DNA from: Actinomadura hibisca NBRC 15177
Lineage (GTDB): Bacteria > Actinomycetota > Actinomycetes > Streptosporangiales > Streptosporangiaceae
DNA length: 59,390 nucleotides
Direction of reading: 5' to 3'
Assembly (NCBI RefSeq): GCF_001552635.1
Contig: NZ_BCRO01000080.1
Coordinates: 1 to 59,390, forward strand
The notes beneath the pieces were generated by a model. The model worked only from the letters and a program-made list of their open reading frames with translations, was not told the DNA's origin and did no database searches. Shown piece by piece: positions 1-7,928 of this stretch. Position numbers and translations under genes: made by a program. Numbering within the stretch: position 1 is the first letter of the stretch; each line of letters opens with the position of its first letter.

Positions 1-83
1 CCGGGCTCCGCCCCCGTTCACGTCACGGCAGCACAGGAACAAGCGGGTTCTCGGAACATGAACGCCACGCCACCGCCCTCGAT

Positions 84-293
84 CTAGGGACCGTCCTGCT
101 CGACCTCGACCTCGACCTCGGGCTCCGGTGGCTCCGGGTCGGGCTCGTTGAGGACCTCTCGTGCCCACTTCACCACCTCGGGATCCCCGCGGAACGGATG
201 CGCCGCAGTCGGCAAGTTCAGCATCAGCGCATCGAACGCCTCGGCCTTGCGCACGATGCGCCGTCGCTCATCACGGCTCAGGTCGTCACTCAT
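84..293 (-). CDS. Small acidic-tailed hypothetical protein (69 aa)
   Basis: I do not recognise this protein. It begins with a charged helix (SRDERRRIVRKAEAF), has a conserved-looking centre (FRGDPEVVKWAREVLNEP) and ends in a proline/glutamate tail made of repeated Glu-Val. A GTG lies one codon upstream, but I chose the ATG at 293 because it overlaps the stop codon of the preceding gene (TGATG) and has a GGAGGG ribosome site just upstream. That overlap indicates translational coupling with the 85-residue gene before it. The pair is divergent from the XRE regulator at 695, an arrangement common for actinobacterial regulator loci. Function unknown. Confidence 0.6.
   Translation of the reverse strand: MSDDLSRDERRRIVRKAEAFDALMLNLPTAAHPFRGDPEVVKWAREVLNEPDPEPPEPEVEVEVEQDGP
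101..130. repeat. Hexanucleotide-type simple repeat (GACCTC)n
   Basis: Tandem GACCTC units lie inside the 3' end of the small gene and encode the Glu-Val tail. Such a tract can slip in replication, so the tail length may vary between strains. Confidence 0.6.
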
Positions 294-550
294 CACTTCT
301 CCCTCCGGCCGGGCAGCGCCATCCCAGTGCGCTCACCCGTCCGCTGCGGCCACCCGTGCCACGCCTCGACCTCACGCATGGCGGCGACCAGGTCCTCCGG
401 TCGCGCCCGCTCGATCACCGGCACCACCGCGCCCCAGGCGGGCATCGCCCAGAAATGCCTCGTCGCAGGCCCCCACCAGATCGTCCAGGCCGGGCACTCG
501 GCGTCGAGACGCCGGGCGACGGCGCGCTGCTCGATGTCATGAATCTCCAC
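293..550 (-). CDS. Small hypothetical protein upstream of coupled gene (85 aa)
   Basis: Unrecognised protein with an aromatic core (CPAWTIWWGPATRHFWAMPAW) followed by an amphipathic segment (ARPEDLVAAMREVEAWHG). The open frame runs further upstream to 688, but a GTG at 550 sits 8 bases after a clear GGAG site, and the extra upstream residues look non-coding, so I start it there. Its stop overlaps the start of the next gene by one base. It is divergent from the XRE regulator gene, with about 145 bp between the starts to hold both promoters. A role as an accessory or target of that regulator is inference only. Confidence 0.6.
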   Translation of the reverse strand: MEIHDIEQRAVARRLDAECPAWTIWWGPATRHFWAMPAWGAVVPVIERARPEDLVAAMREVEAWHGWPQRTGERTGMALPGRREK

Positions 551-694
551 GTGACCGTCTCCTGCTGCGACACGGGTGGTGATTTGGTCACAACCAGTGA
601 AACCGCGACGGTGGGCACACGTCAGCGTGATACTGAGAGGTGAACGCAGGCATGGAACCGTGTCCGCAGACACCCGGCCGAGGTGCATCGCAAC

Positions 695-1762
695 ATGTCA
701 GCCGAGACGAACAAGGCCATCGGTGCGCGGCTGCGCGCCGAGCGGAAAGCCCGTCGTCTGGTGGTGGCCGATCTCGCCGAGCAGTTCCGCGAGGTCGCCC
801 CCGCCCGCGTCGCGCAACGTCTGCCGAAGCTCCGCGACCTCGAACGCACCATCCGCGGACATGAAGCCGGCGAACACGCTGTAGGGCCCCGCTACCGGAT
901 GTTGTACTCCGCTGTGTTCGGCGTCCCCGAAGAGGAACTGTTCGCTCCTCCGACGGAGGACGCGCCATCCCTCTGGTATCCCGGAGAAGTTGGCGTCACG
1001 CCCGACGATGACGAGCGCCTGGCAGCGGTGGCCGCCCGCCCGGCACGTCTGGACGCGGGCACGCTGGAGGCGCTCACGACGGTGCTGTCCGGGCAGCGTC
1101 GCCTTGAGGACGCCATCGGTCCCGAGGCACTTCGCGGGCCGGTCGCCGGCCAGCTGACGGTCATCCTGCCGATGTTGCGAGACGTCGGCGGCCAACTGCG
1201 CACCCCGCTCGGCCGCATCGCCGCCGAGTGGTCGGTGTACGCCGGATGGCTGAACGCGGCGACCGGGCGCGACGCCGAGGCGCTGGCGCTGTTCGGCCAA
1301 GCCGAGGACCTGGCCGACGACTTCCATGACGGGACCATCGCGGCGATCGCAACCAGCTTCCGCGGCTACGTCGCCCGTCAGCAGGGCCGCCATCGCGGCG
1401 TCGTCCGGGCATCGCGTGCTGCGCTGGCCGCCCCTGGCGGGCACCCGACGCAACGTACCTTCGACCTGCTTCAAGCCGCCCAAGGCTACGCCGGTCTCGG
1501 CGACCGCGAACAGGCGCGACGCCTCCTGAACGAAGCGGCCGAGCGGGCGCGCGACGACATTGAGCCACCACCGGCCGTGTACTGGTACTCCGAACCGTTC
1601 TTCCAGCTCAACATCGGGACGGTGCACCGTGACATCGGGGAGTATGCCGACGCGGCCGCGCTGCTGGATGAGGGCCTGCGCGGAATGCCGCCTGACCAGC
1701 AGGGCGCAGAATGGCTGGCCGAGTACCGCGACGCCTTGGACGACGCCCGGTCTCGGACGTAG
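695..1762 (+). CDS. XRE-family regulator with TPR-like C-terminal region
   Basis: DNA-binding transcription regulator of 355 residues. Residues about 5-75 form a helix-turn-helix region (NKAIGARLRAERKARR, then an unusually long loop before GHEAGEHAVG), followed by YRMLYSAVFGVPEEELF, the usual end of this domain in actinobacteria. The remainder is helical, with repeated A/G-rich pairs of helices such as WLNAATGRDAEALALFGQA and LLQAAQGYAGLGDREQARRL, typical of a tetratricopeptide sensor region. I chose the ATG at 695 rather than the GTG at 683 because GAGG precedes it at suitable spacing and homologues begin MS-x-x-x-x-x-IG. The ligand and targets cannot be told; the divergent pair of small genes is the natural candidate. 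Confidence 0.8.
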   Translation: MSAETNKAIGARLRAERKARRLVVADLAEQFREVAPARVAQRLPKLRDLERTIRGHEAGEHAVGPRYRMLYSAVFGVPEEELFAPPTEDAPSLWYPGEVGVTPDDDERLAAVAARPARLDAGTLEALTTVLSGQRRLEDAIGPEALRGPVAGQLTVILPMLRDVGGQLRTPLGRIAAEWSVYAGWLNAATGRDAEALALFGQAEDLADDFHDGTIAAIATSFRGYVARQQGRHRGVVRASRAALAAPGGHPTQRTFDLLQAAQGYAGLGDREQARRLLNEAAERARDDIEPPPAVYWYSEPFFQLNIGTVHRDIGEYADAAALLDEGLRGMPPDQQGAEWLAEYRDALDDARSRT

Positions 1763-1955
1763 CGAGCTTTCCAAGGCCCGCAAGTGAACTTCCGTAACGC
1801 CTCGCCACTTCCGGCCAGGCTTGCCCTACTCAACAGAGGCAACCACGCCACTGAACGCTGGCATAATCAACAAGGTGCGGCGGTCCGCGCCATCCTGGGG
1901 CATGGCGTGGGCCCGCACCGATGCTCTGAATCACTTAACGGATTAGCGGGCCACG

Positions 1956-2453
1956 TCAGTCGACCAGCGGACTACGACGTTCCAGCAGCGCCACATCGCG
2001 CCATCGCGTCTCGCCACCAAAATCATGACGGCCCATCCGCTCCCGGAGGCCCAGCAGCTTGAACCCGAACGCCTCGTGCAGCCGGATGCTCGCCGCGTTC
2101 TCCGGGAAGATCCCCGCCTGAAGCGTCCACACCCCGCCCCGCTCGCTGGACTCCACGACCGCCCCCAGCAGCGCGCGCCCCAACCCGCGCCCCTGCCCGT
2201 CCGGATGGATGTAGATCGACACCTCGGCGACGCCCGCGAACACCGGCCGGTCGGAGATCGGCGACAGCGCCACCCAACCCAGCACCCGCCCGTCCTCGCA
2301 CGCCACGAAACGATGCCCTGGCAGCTTGCCGGACGAGAACTTCTCCCAGGCCGGACACTCCGTCTCGAAGGTGGCGTTGCCGCCGTCGATCCCGGCCTGG
2401 AAGATGGCGAGCACGGCGTCGGCGTGCTCGGGCAGCATCGGGGTGATCTCCAC
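1956..2453 (-). CDS. GNAT N-acetyltransferase, phosphinothricin acetyltransferase-like
   Basis: A 165-residue single-domain GNAT enzyme that would transfer acetyl from acetyl-CoA to an amine. The acetyl-CoA loop is visible as GQGRGLGRALL, preceded by VSIYIHPD. The tail (FPENAASIRLHEAFGF, then RMGRHDFGGETRWRDVALLERR) matches the phosphinothricin/methionine-sulfoximine acetyltransferase subfamily, whose members acetylate small amino-acid analogues and some of which act on unrelated amines. Start is a GTG. It is a single gene ending about 190 bp from the end of the convergent XRE gene. Subfamily assignment is good; substrate is inference. Confidence 0.85.
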   Translation of the reverse strand: MEITPMLPEHADAVLAIFQAGIDGGNATFETECPAWEKFSSGKLPGHRFVACEDGRVLGWVALSPISDRPVFAGVAEVSIYIHPDGQGRGLGRALLGAVVESSERGGVWTLQAGIFPENAASIRLHEAFGFKLLGLRERMGRHDFGGETRWRDVALLERRSPLVD

Positions 2454-2499
2454 CCGTCCACTCTACGGAACGGACGACTCGCAACAAAAAGGACGCCGC

Positions 2500-3198
2500 T
2501 TACCGTCCCGCCCCGCTGAGGTACGCCAACGTCTGCCGCAGCTCGGCGTCGATCACCCGGCCCGCCGCAGCAGCGTCCCGATCGCGGATCGCCGCCACCA
2601 GCGCGGTATGCGCCGCACGGCCGTGCCCGGCGTCGGCCGCGCGCGCGTCGATCAGCCGCAGCAGGTCCAGCAGCCCCTCGCGCAGCACGGGCACGAACTC
2701 GCCGAACAGGTCGGCCAGCACCGGGTTGTGCGCGGCGCGCACCGCAGCATGGTGCAGCGCGATGTCGGCGTCGATGAACACCTCGTCGCCCTCCCCCTCA
2801 GCAGCGGCGTTGCGGCACTCCAAGGCTCGGTCGAGATCGGCCAAGTCGGCATCGGTACGGCGCTCCGCAGCCAACTCGGCGGCCCGCACCTCGATCATCA
2901 TCCGGATCTCGTAGACGTCGGCCACCGACGCGCGCCGCAACCGGGCCTGCCAGTCCTCCTCCGGCTCGGTCGCGATCACGAACACGCCCGACCCCTGCCG
3001 CGCCCGCACCAACCCCGCCCCGGCGAGCGCGCGCAGCGCCTCCCGGACGGTGGAGCGCCCGACGCCGAGCTGCTTGGCCAGCGTGGTCTCCCCCGGCAGT
3101 TTCGCGCCGACCGGCCAATGCCCCTCGACGATCTGTTCCCGCAGGTGGCGGGCCGCCTGCTCGACGAGCGGACTGGGACGCAGGGGGCCGAGCGGCAT
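2500..3198 (-). CDS. FadR-subfamily GntR transcription regulator
   Basis: A 232-residue one-component regulator. The N-terminal winged helix (about 10-75) shows the GntR signature: LREQIVEGHWPVGAKLPGE, LAKQLGVGRSTVREALRAL and ARQGSGVFV. The C-terminal FCD domain is all-helical with metal/ligand-binding residues in RMMIEVRAAELAAER, DADIALHHAAVRAAHN and HTALVAAIRDRD. The ATG at 3198 was chosen over the GTG at 3210 because GGTGGA lies 7 bases upstream and homologues start M-x-L-x-PLRPSPLVEQ. It is divergent from leuA and shares its upstream region, so control of leuA is possible but unproven; FCD regulators usually sense organic acids. Confidence 0.9.
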   Translation of the reverse strand: MPLGPLRPSPLVEQAARHLREQIVEGHWPVGAKLPGETTLAKQLGVGRSTVREALRALAGAGLVRARQGSGVFVIATEPEEDWQARLRRASVADVYEIRMMIEVRAAELAAERRTDADLADLDRALECRNAAAEGEGDEVFIDADIALHHAAVRAAHNPVLADLFGEFVPVLREGLLDLLRLIDARAADAGHGRAAHTALVAAIRDRDAAAAGRVIDAELRQTLAYLSGAGR

Positions 3199-3208
3199 GG
3201 GACCGTCC

Positions 3209-3219
3209 ACCTATCAGGT
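3209..3219. promoter_or_regulatory. Inverted repeat ACCT-N3-AGGT, candidate GntR operator
   Basis: A perfect short inverted repeat lies 11 bases upstream of the gntR ATG and beside the putative -35 region of the leu leader. Position suits autoregulation, and possibly effects on leuA. The half-sites do not match the classical FadR consensus, so this is tentative. Confidence 0.3.
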
Positions 3220-3242
3220 TGTCTGAGGAGCTGAGGTGCGTC

Positions 3243-3248
3243 TAGGGT
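3243..3248 (+). promoter_or_regulatory. Candidate -10 element of leuL-leuA (TAGGGT)
   Basis: TAGGGT fits the actinobacterial -10 pattern TANNNT and ends 7 bases before the leader-peptide ATG at 3256, so transcription would start at or near that A and give a leaderless leader mRNA. TTGTCT at 3219 is 18 bases upstream as a possible -35. Confidence 0.45.
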
Positions 3249-3255
3249 ACCGGTC

Positions 3256-3300
3256 ATGCAGTCGTGGGGTCTCCTTCTCGGACGCCGCGGCGGGGCCTGA
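3256..3300 (+). CDS. leuL: leuA leader peptide with three consecutive Leu codons
   Basis: A 14-codon open frame, MQSWGLLLGRRGGA then TGA, lies 72 bases upstream of leuA. It carries CTC CTT CTC in a row, the hallmark of an attenuator leader that senses charged leucyl-tRNA. The end of the frame runs into the left arm (3285-3295) of a perfect 11-bp stem, so ribosome position on the Leu codons would decide which downstream hairpin forms. AGGG sits 8 bases before the ATG, but the -10 spacing also allows a leaderless start. Leu-rich leaders are known upstream of some actinobacterial leuA genes; the present call rests on the codons and structures seen here. Confidence 0.75.
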   Translation: MQSWGLLLGRRGGA

Positions 3301-3349
3301 AACGACCGGCACCCCGCCGCGGGGTTCGGCGCTGCCGGTCTCCCGACCG
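3285..3349 (+). promoter_or_regulatory. leuA transcription attenuator: competing hairpins
   Basis: Three mutually exclusive pairings are visible. Stem A pairs 3285-3295 (CCGCGGCGGGG) with 3312-3322 (CCCCGCCGCGG). Stem B pairs 3304-3311 (GACCGGCA) with 3333-3340 (TGCCGGTC) and encloses a CCCC/GGGG inner stem. Stem C pairs CGGTC at 3336-3340 with GACCG at 3345-3349. A and B share bases, as do B and C, which is the geometry of an attenuator. No U-run follows, so termination would be of the GC-rich actinobacterial kind or act through RBS access. Confidence 0.65.
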
Positions 3350-3372
3350 CAAGCCACGAGGACGACGCCTCC

Positions 3373-5232
3373 GTGAACGACTCTCCGGCCCTGCACATCC
3401 CCGCAGGCCCCACCCACACCAACACCACTGGCACCACCAGCGCCACCACGCGCCCCTTCCCCACCCTCCGCACCCCCACCGCCCCCATCCCCTCCGACGC
3501 CCCCGCCTGGAACCCCCAGCGCGGCGGTGCCATGCCGTCCCACCGCTACCGCCCCGCCCACCAGCGCGTCACCACCCCCGACACCATCCCCGGCTTCGAG
3601 CGCGCCTGGCCGTCCCGCCGCATCGAGCGCGCCCCGCTCTGGGTCCCGGTCGATCTGCGCGACGGCAACCAGGCCCTGGCCGAGCCCATGGACCCCGCCC
3701 GCAAACGCCGCATGTTCGACCTCTTCCTGGCCATGGGCTTCAAGGAGATCGAGGTCGGCTACCCCTCCGCCAGCCAGGCCGACTTCGACTTCGTCCGGCA
3801 CCTGGCCGACAGCGGCGCCGTCCCCGACGACGTCACGGTCGTGGTCTTCACCGCCGCCCGCCGCGACCTCATCGACCGCACCTTCGCGTCCATCGAGGGC
3901 CTGGCCAACGTCGTGGTCCACCTCTACACCGCCACCGCCCCCACCTGGCGCGACACCGTCCTCGGCCACGACCGCCCCGCCCTGCGCGCGCTGATCGAGG
4001 ACGCCGCCGCGCACCTGGCCCGGCTGGCCGACGCCCGTCCCGGGCCCCCGGTGCGCTTCCAGTTCTCCCCCGAGGTCTTCAACCTCACCGAGCCCGACTA
4101 CGTCCTGGAGGTCTGCGACGGCCTGACGACGCTCTGGGACGCGAGCCCCGACCGACCGGTCATCCTCAACCTGCCCGCCACCGTCGAGATCGCCACCCCC
4201 AACCTCTACGCCGACCAGATCGAGTACATGGACCGCCACCTGGCCCGCCGCGACGCGGTCATCCTGTCGGTGCACCCCCACAACGACCGCGGCACCGGCG
4301 TCGCCTGCGCCGAACTCGCGGTCCTGGCCGGGGCGCAGCGCGTGGAGGGCTGCCTGTTCGGCAACGGCGAGCGCACCGGCAACGTCGACCTCGTCACGCT
4401 GGCCCTCAACCTGCACGCGCAGGGCGTGGACCCCATGCTGGACCTGTCCGACATCGACGAGATCCGCCGCACCGTCGAGCACTGCAACCGGCTGCCCGTC
4501 CACGAGCGCCACCCCTACGGCGGCGATCTCGTCTACACCGCCTTCTCCGGCACCCACCAGGACGCCATCGGCAAGGGCATGGCCGCGCACGCCGCCCGCG
4601 CCGAGGCGCTCGGCGTCCCGGCCGCCCAAGCCCCGTGGGAGGTGCCCTACCTGCCGATCGACCCGGCCGACGTCGGCCGCGACTACACCGCCGTGATCCG
4701 CGTCAACAGCCAGTCCGGCAAGGGCGGCGTCGCCTACCTGCTGCGCACCGGGTACGGGCTGGAGGTGCCGCGCCGGATGCAGATCGAGTTCGCGCGGGCG
4801 GTGCAGCGCGCCACCGACGCCAGCGGCGAGGAGATGACCGGCGCGCAGTTGTGGGAGCTGTTCCGCGCCGAGTACCTGGACCGCGCCGACGACGGCCCGG
4901 TCACGCTGGTGGAGTGGCGCACCGGCCACAGCGGGCCCGCACGGCACGACTTCACCGGCGTGATCCGCGTGAACGGCGTCGAGGGCGAGCACACCGGCAC
5001 CGGAAACGGACCGCTGGAGGCGCTGACCGCCGCGCTGGCGTCGGCCGGGGCCAAGGTGGACGTGCTGCACTACGCCGAGCACGCCACCGAGCCCGGCCAG
5101 GACGCCCGCGCCGTCGCCTACGCCGAGTGCCGCGTGGACGGGATCACGTTGTGGGGCGCGGCGCAGGACACCTCGGTGCTGGGCGCGTCGATCCGGGCCG
5201 TGCTGTCAGCGGTCAACCGGGCACGCGCCTAG
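3373..5232 (+). CDS. leuA: 2-isopropylmalate synthase
   Basis: First committed step of leucine synthesis: condenses acetyl-CoA with 2-oxoisovalerate to 2-isopropylmalate. The 619-residue length and QRGGAMPSHRYRP segment are typical of the long actinobacterial class. The TIM-barrel catalytic part has the metal-binding RDGNQAL motif, NLPATVEIATPNLYADQIEY, and the HPHNDRGTG histidine/aspartate site. GNGERTGNVDL follows. The C-terminal LeuA dimer/regulatory domain (about 490-615) should bind leucine for feedback inhibition. The first 50 residues are Thr/Pro-rich and probably disordered. Start is GTG with GAGGA about 10 bases upstream. Expression is likely attenuated by the leader. No other leu gene is adjacent. 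Confidence 0.97.
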   Translation: MNDSPALHIPAGPTHTNTTGTTSATTRPFPTLRTPTAPIPSDAPAWNPQRGGAMPSHRYRPAHQRVTTPDTIPGFERAWPSRRIERAPLWVPVDLRDGNQALAEPMDPARKRRMFDLFLAMGFKEIEVGYPSASQADFDFVRHLADSGAVPDDVTVVVFTAARRDLIDRTFASIEGLANVVVHLYTATAPTWRDTVLGHDRPALRALIEDAAAHLARLADARPGPPVRFQFSPEVFNLTEPDYVLEVCDGLTTLWDASPDRPVILNLPATVEIATPNLYADQIEYMDRHLARRDAVILSVHPHNDRGTGVACAELAVLAGAQRVEGCLFGNGERTGNVDLVTLALNLHAQGVDPMLDLSDIDEIRRTVEHCNRLPVHERHPYGGDLVYTAFSGTHQDAIGKGMAAHAARAEALGVPAAQAPWEVPYLPIDPADVGRDYTAVIRVNSQSGKGGVAYLLRTGYGLEVPRRMQIEFARAVQRATDASGEEMTGAQLWELFRAEYLDRADDGPVTLVEWRTGHSGPARHDFTGVIRVNGVEGEHTGTGNGPLEALTAALASAGAKVDVLHYAEHATEPGQDARAVAYAECRVDGITLWGAAQDTSVLGASIRAVLSAVNRARA

Positions 5233-5323
5233 CCATCAACGCTCGTTCGAGCGCGCCTAGCTACCGACGGCCAACCGGGTGCGCCTAAGCCATCCGCAGC
5301 CAACCGGGCGCGCCTAGCCGCTG
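5212..5323 (+). repeat. Degenerate repeats of the leuA stop-codon region
   Basis: The last coding bases and stop of leuA (TCAACCGGGCACGCGCCTAG, 5213-5232) recur as GCCAACCGGGTGCGCCTAAG near 5270 and GCCAACCGGGCGCGCCTAG near 5299, with a partial copy GCGCGCCTAG at 5251. All lie within 100 bases of the stop. They look like tandem duplications that have since drifted. See the separate finding on post-stop duplications. Confidence 0.7.
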
Positions 5324-5419
5324 CTGCTCAGCCCGGCAGGCCGTATGCCGTTGCGGGCCGCCTCCGCCCAGGGATTTTCGGAGGCGGCCCGCCCCGGCGG
5401 GTCGGTGCGGCGTGCCCCG

Positions 5420-5635
5420 TCAACGGCGCGAGCGCGAGCGCGTGCGCCGGCTGCCGCCGCCCACCTGCCGCCGCCAGGAGAAGCCGCCCGGCAGGCGCAA
5501 CGTCATGTGCTTACGGCCGTCCGCGCCGCGCGTGTAGCGGGCGCCCCGGCCGCCGACGCTGTGCCCCACGCCGCGCTTCGACAGGTTGATCCGGAAGGGT
5601 CCCACCTTGATCGCTTTTCGGTAGCTCCAGCCCAT
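5420..5635 (-). CDS. DUF4236 small basic protein
   Basis: A 71-residue protein that starts MGWSYRKAIKVGPFRINLSK, the diagnostic N-terminus of DUF4236 proteins (GWSYRK-x-x-x-GP-x-R-x-NLSKSG-x-G-x-SVG). The C-terminus is strongly basic (RRTRSRSRR). DUF4236 has no established biochemical role; members occur alone or as N-terminal domains of phage or membrane-associated proteins. The ATG at 5635 has GGGGAGGG 4-11 bases upstream, a strong site, and the longer open frame upstream to 6016 is only a shadow of the peptidase gene. It is divergent from that peptidase gene. Confidence 0.85.
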   Translation of the reverse strand: MGWSYRKAIKVGPFRINLSKRGVGHSVGGRGARYTRGADGRKHMTLRLPGGFSWRRQVGGGSRRTRSRSRR

Positions 5636-5876
5636 CGTGCCCTCCCCGCTCGTGTGATCGTCGTACTCGCCGCGATCGTGCCCCGTCCACCGCCGATCAC
5701 GCTCCACCCCGGCGAGAGACGGGACACAAACCGCTTTTCGGTCAGACCGCGAAAGGCAACGGCAACATGTGCCCAATATCGGCCGCCGTTCCTGCGCCCC
5801 CGCCCTTGAGCGCCGCGCCCGGACCGAGGACCCTGCCCCCGTAGAGATCATTTTCATATCCCCCCGGAGGTGCGGG

Positions 5877-7847
5877 TTGCCCAGGCGATCCCTGAGACGG
5901 ACCCCGCGCGGCGTCGCGCTCGCCACGCTCACCCTGACCGCCCTGGCCGGCGGCGCGCTGGCCGCCGTGCCGGCCCAGGCCGCGGCCCCCGAGATCGTGG
6001 TGAAGGACGGCGTCACCCAGCCGGTCTTCTCCTACCAGGACGCGATCCGCGAGCACGTGTCGGTCGAGTCGCCCGTCGACAGCGACAAGGACGGCAAGCG
6101 CGACCGCGTCAACGTGGACATCATCCGGCCCAAGGAGACCCGCGAGGGCCTCAAGGTGCCGGTGGTCATGGACGCCAGCCCCTACTACGACAACTCCGGG
6201 CGCGGCAACGAGGGCGAGCGCAAGGTCTACGACGCGGCCGGGAACCCGGTGAAGTTCCCGCTGTACTACGACAACTACTTCGTCCCGCGCGGGTACGCCT
6301 TCCTCGCCGTGGACATGCTCGGCACCAACAAGTCCGACGGCTGCCCGGTCAGCGGCGGCCCGTCCGACGTCCTCGGCGTCAAGGCCGTCGTGGACTGGCT
6401 GAACGGCCGCGCCACCGCCTACGGGGCCGACGGCAGGACCGTCGCCGCCGACTGGACCACCGGCCGCACCGGCATGATCGGCAAGTCCTACGACGGCACG
6501 CTGGCCAACGGCGTGGCCGCCACCGGCGTGCGCGGCCTGGAGACCATCGTCCCGATCTCGGCCATCAGCAGCTGGTACGACTACAGCCGCAACAACGGCG
6601 TCAAGTACTCCAACGGCTACCAGCCCTGGTTGTCGCAGTACGTCGACACCGACCCCGACGCCAAGTGCGCCGCCGTCCGCGACGAGATGCACCAGGGCGA
6701 GGACGACGCCACCGGCAACTACAACGCCTACTGGAAGACCGCCGACCACCGCGACGGCACCATCGGCGACGTCGACGACGTGCGCGCCAGCGTGTTCGCC
6801 TTCCACGGCGTCAACGACCTCAACGTCAAGACCGACCACTTCAGCAAGTGGTGGGCGGGCCTCGCGAAGAACAACGTGCGCCGCAAGGTGTGGTTGTCGC
6901 AGCGCGGCCACGTCGACCCGTTCGACACCCGCCGCGACCTCTGGGTGGCGACGCTGCACAAGTGGTTCGACCACGAGCTGCAGAAGATCGACAACGACGT
7001 GCTGGACCAGCCGCGCGCCGACATCGAGATCGGCCCGGACCAGTGGATCACCCAGTCCGACTGGCCCGCGCCCGACGCCCGGCCGCTCGCCCTCAACCCG
7101 CAGCCCGACGGCGCCCTCGGCCGCGAGCCGGTCCGCAAGAACACCCCCGCGACCTACACCGACGCGCCCGGCGCGCGCGGCACCGGCTACAGCGAGGGCG
7201 AGATGGTCTCCGACCCCGCCACCGGCAAGCCGTTCCGGCTGGCGTACGTGTCGGGCCCGCTGCCCCAGAGCGCGCGCCTGTCCGGCTCCCCCACCGCCAA
7301 GCTCCAGGTCAGCCTGGACAAGCCCACCGCCAACCTCACCGCGCTGCTGGTGGACTACGGCGAGGACACCCGCGTCGACTACCTCGGCGCGGGCTCGGGC
7401 ATCGAGACCCTGACGACCGAGAGCTGCCACGGCGAGAGCACCGCCGCCGACGACGCCTGCTACAAGCAGACCCGCACCAAGACGCGGACCAGCGCCGTCA
7501 ACGTCGTGGCGCGCGGCTGGCTGGACGCGCAGAACCGCAAGTCGCTGAGCAACCCGGCCGCCCTCACCCCCGGCACCTACTACGGCGTGCGGTGGGACAC
7601 CCTCGCGCAGGAGTACGTGTTCAAGAAGGGGCACCGGCTCGCGCTGGTGCTGGCCGGAACCGACCGCGACTACAACGAGGACACCCCCACCGGCACGAAG
7701 GTGACGGTGGACCTCGGCCGCAGCTCGGTCAGCGTCCCGGTGGTGATCGCCGGTGACACCGAGCCCGCCACGATGATCGCGCCGCGCGGCGCGTGGACGG
7801 GTCCGGCGGGCGTGGAGCTGCCGGTGCAGCCCAAGCAGTTCTTCTGA
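5877..7847 (+). CDS. Secreted Xaa-Pro dipeptidyl-peptidase
   Basis: Serine peptidase of the CocE/PepX alpha/beta-hydrolase family, releasing X-Pro dipeptides outside the cell. I start it at a TTG at 5877 because CGGAGG precedes it by 6-7 bases and the resulting 656-residue product begins with a good signal peptide: RRSLRRTPRG, a hydrophobic run, then AQA-A as cleavage site near residue 35. The alpha/beta core carries the nucleophile elbow GKSYDGT, the acid region FHGVNDLNVKTDH and the histidine in QRGHVDPFD. The C-terminal jelly-roll domain (about 410-650) includes EYVFKKGHRLALVLAGTDRDY. Twin arginines may give weak Tat character. A strong terminator follows directly. Confidence 0.92.
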   Translation: MPRRSLRRTPRGVALATLTLTALAGGALAAVPAQAAAPEIVVKDGVTQPVFSYQDAIREHVSVESPVDSDKDGKRDRVNVDIIRPKETREGLKVPVVMDASPYYDNSGRGNEGERKVYDAAGNPVKFPLYYDNYFVPRGYAFLAVDMLGTNKSDGCPVSGGPSDVLGVKAVVDWLNGRATAYGADGRTVAADWTTGRTGMIGKSYDGTLANGVAATGVRGLETIVPISAISSWYDYSRNNGVKYSNGYQPWLSQYVDTDPDAKCAAVRDEMHQGEDDATGNYNAYWKTADHRDGTIGDVDDVRASVFAFHGVNDLNVKTDHFSKWWAGLAKNNVRRKVWLSQRGHVDPFDTRRDLWVATLHKWFDHELQKIDNDVLDQPRADIEIGPDQWITQSDWPAPDARPLALNPQPDGALGREPVRKNTPATYTDAPGARGTGYSEGEMVSDPATGKPFRLAYVSGPLPQSARLSGSPTAKLQVSLDKPTANLTALLVDYGEDTRVDYLGAGSGIETLTTESCHGESTAADDACYKQTRTKTRTSAVNVVARGWLDAQNRKSLSNPAALTPGTYYGVRWDTLAQEYVFKKGHRLALVLAGTDRDYNEDTPTGTKVTVDLGRSSVSVPVVIAGDTEPATMIAPRGAWTGPAGVELPVQPKQFF

Positions 7848-7859
7848 TCGACGCCCGGT

Positions 7860-7900
7860 CGGTGGGCCGGGTCCGCGTCACTTGCGGACCCGGCCCACCG
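7860..7900. terminator. 17-bp perfect hairpin terminator
   Basis: Arms 7860-7876 and 7884-7900 pair without mismatch around a 7-base loop, followed by CTTT. It lies between two convergent genes (peptidase on plus, ligD polymerase on minus), so it can serve both. Confidence 0.85.
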
Positions 7901-7928
7901 CCTTTACAAAGTATCTCTTGGGAGAAGG

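Noticed and set aside
3214..5288. 622- and 674-codon frames over leuA
   Set aside because: Both are out-of-frame shadows of leuA with extreme composition.
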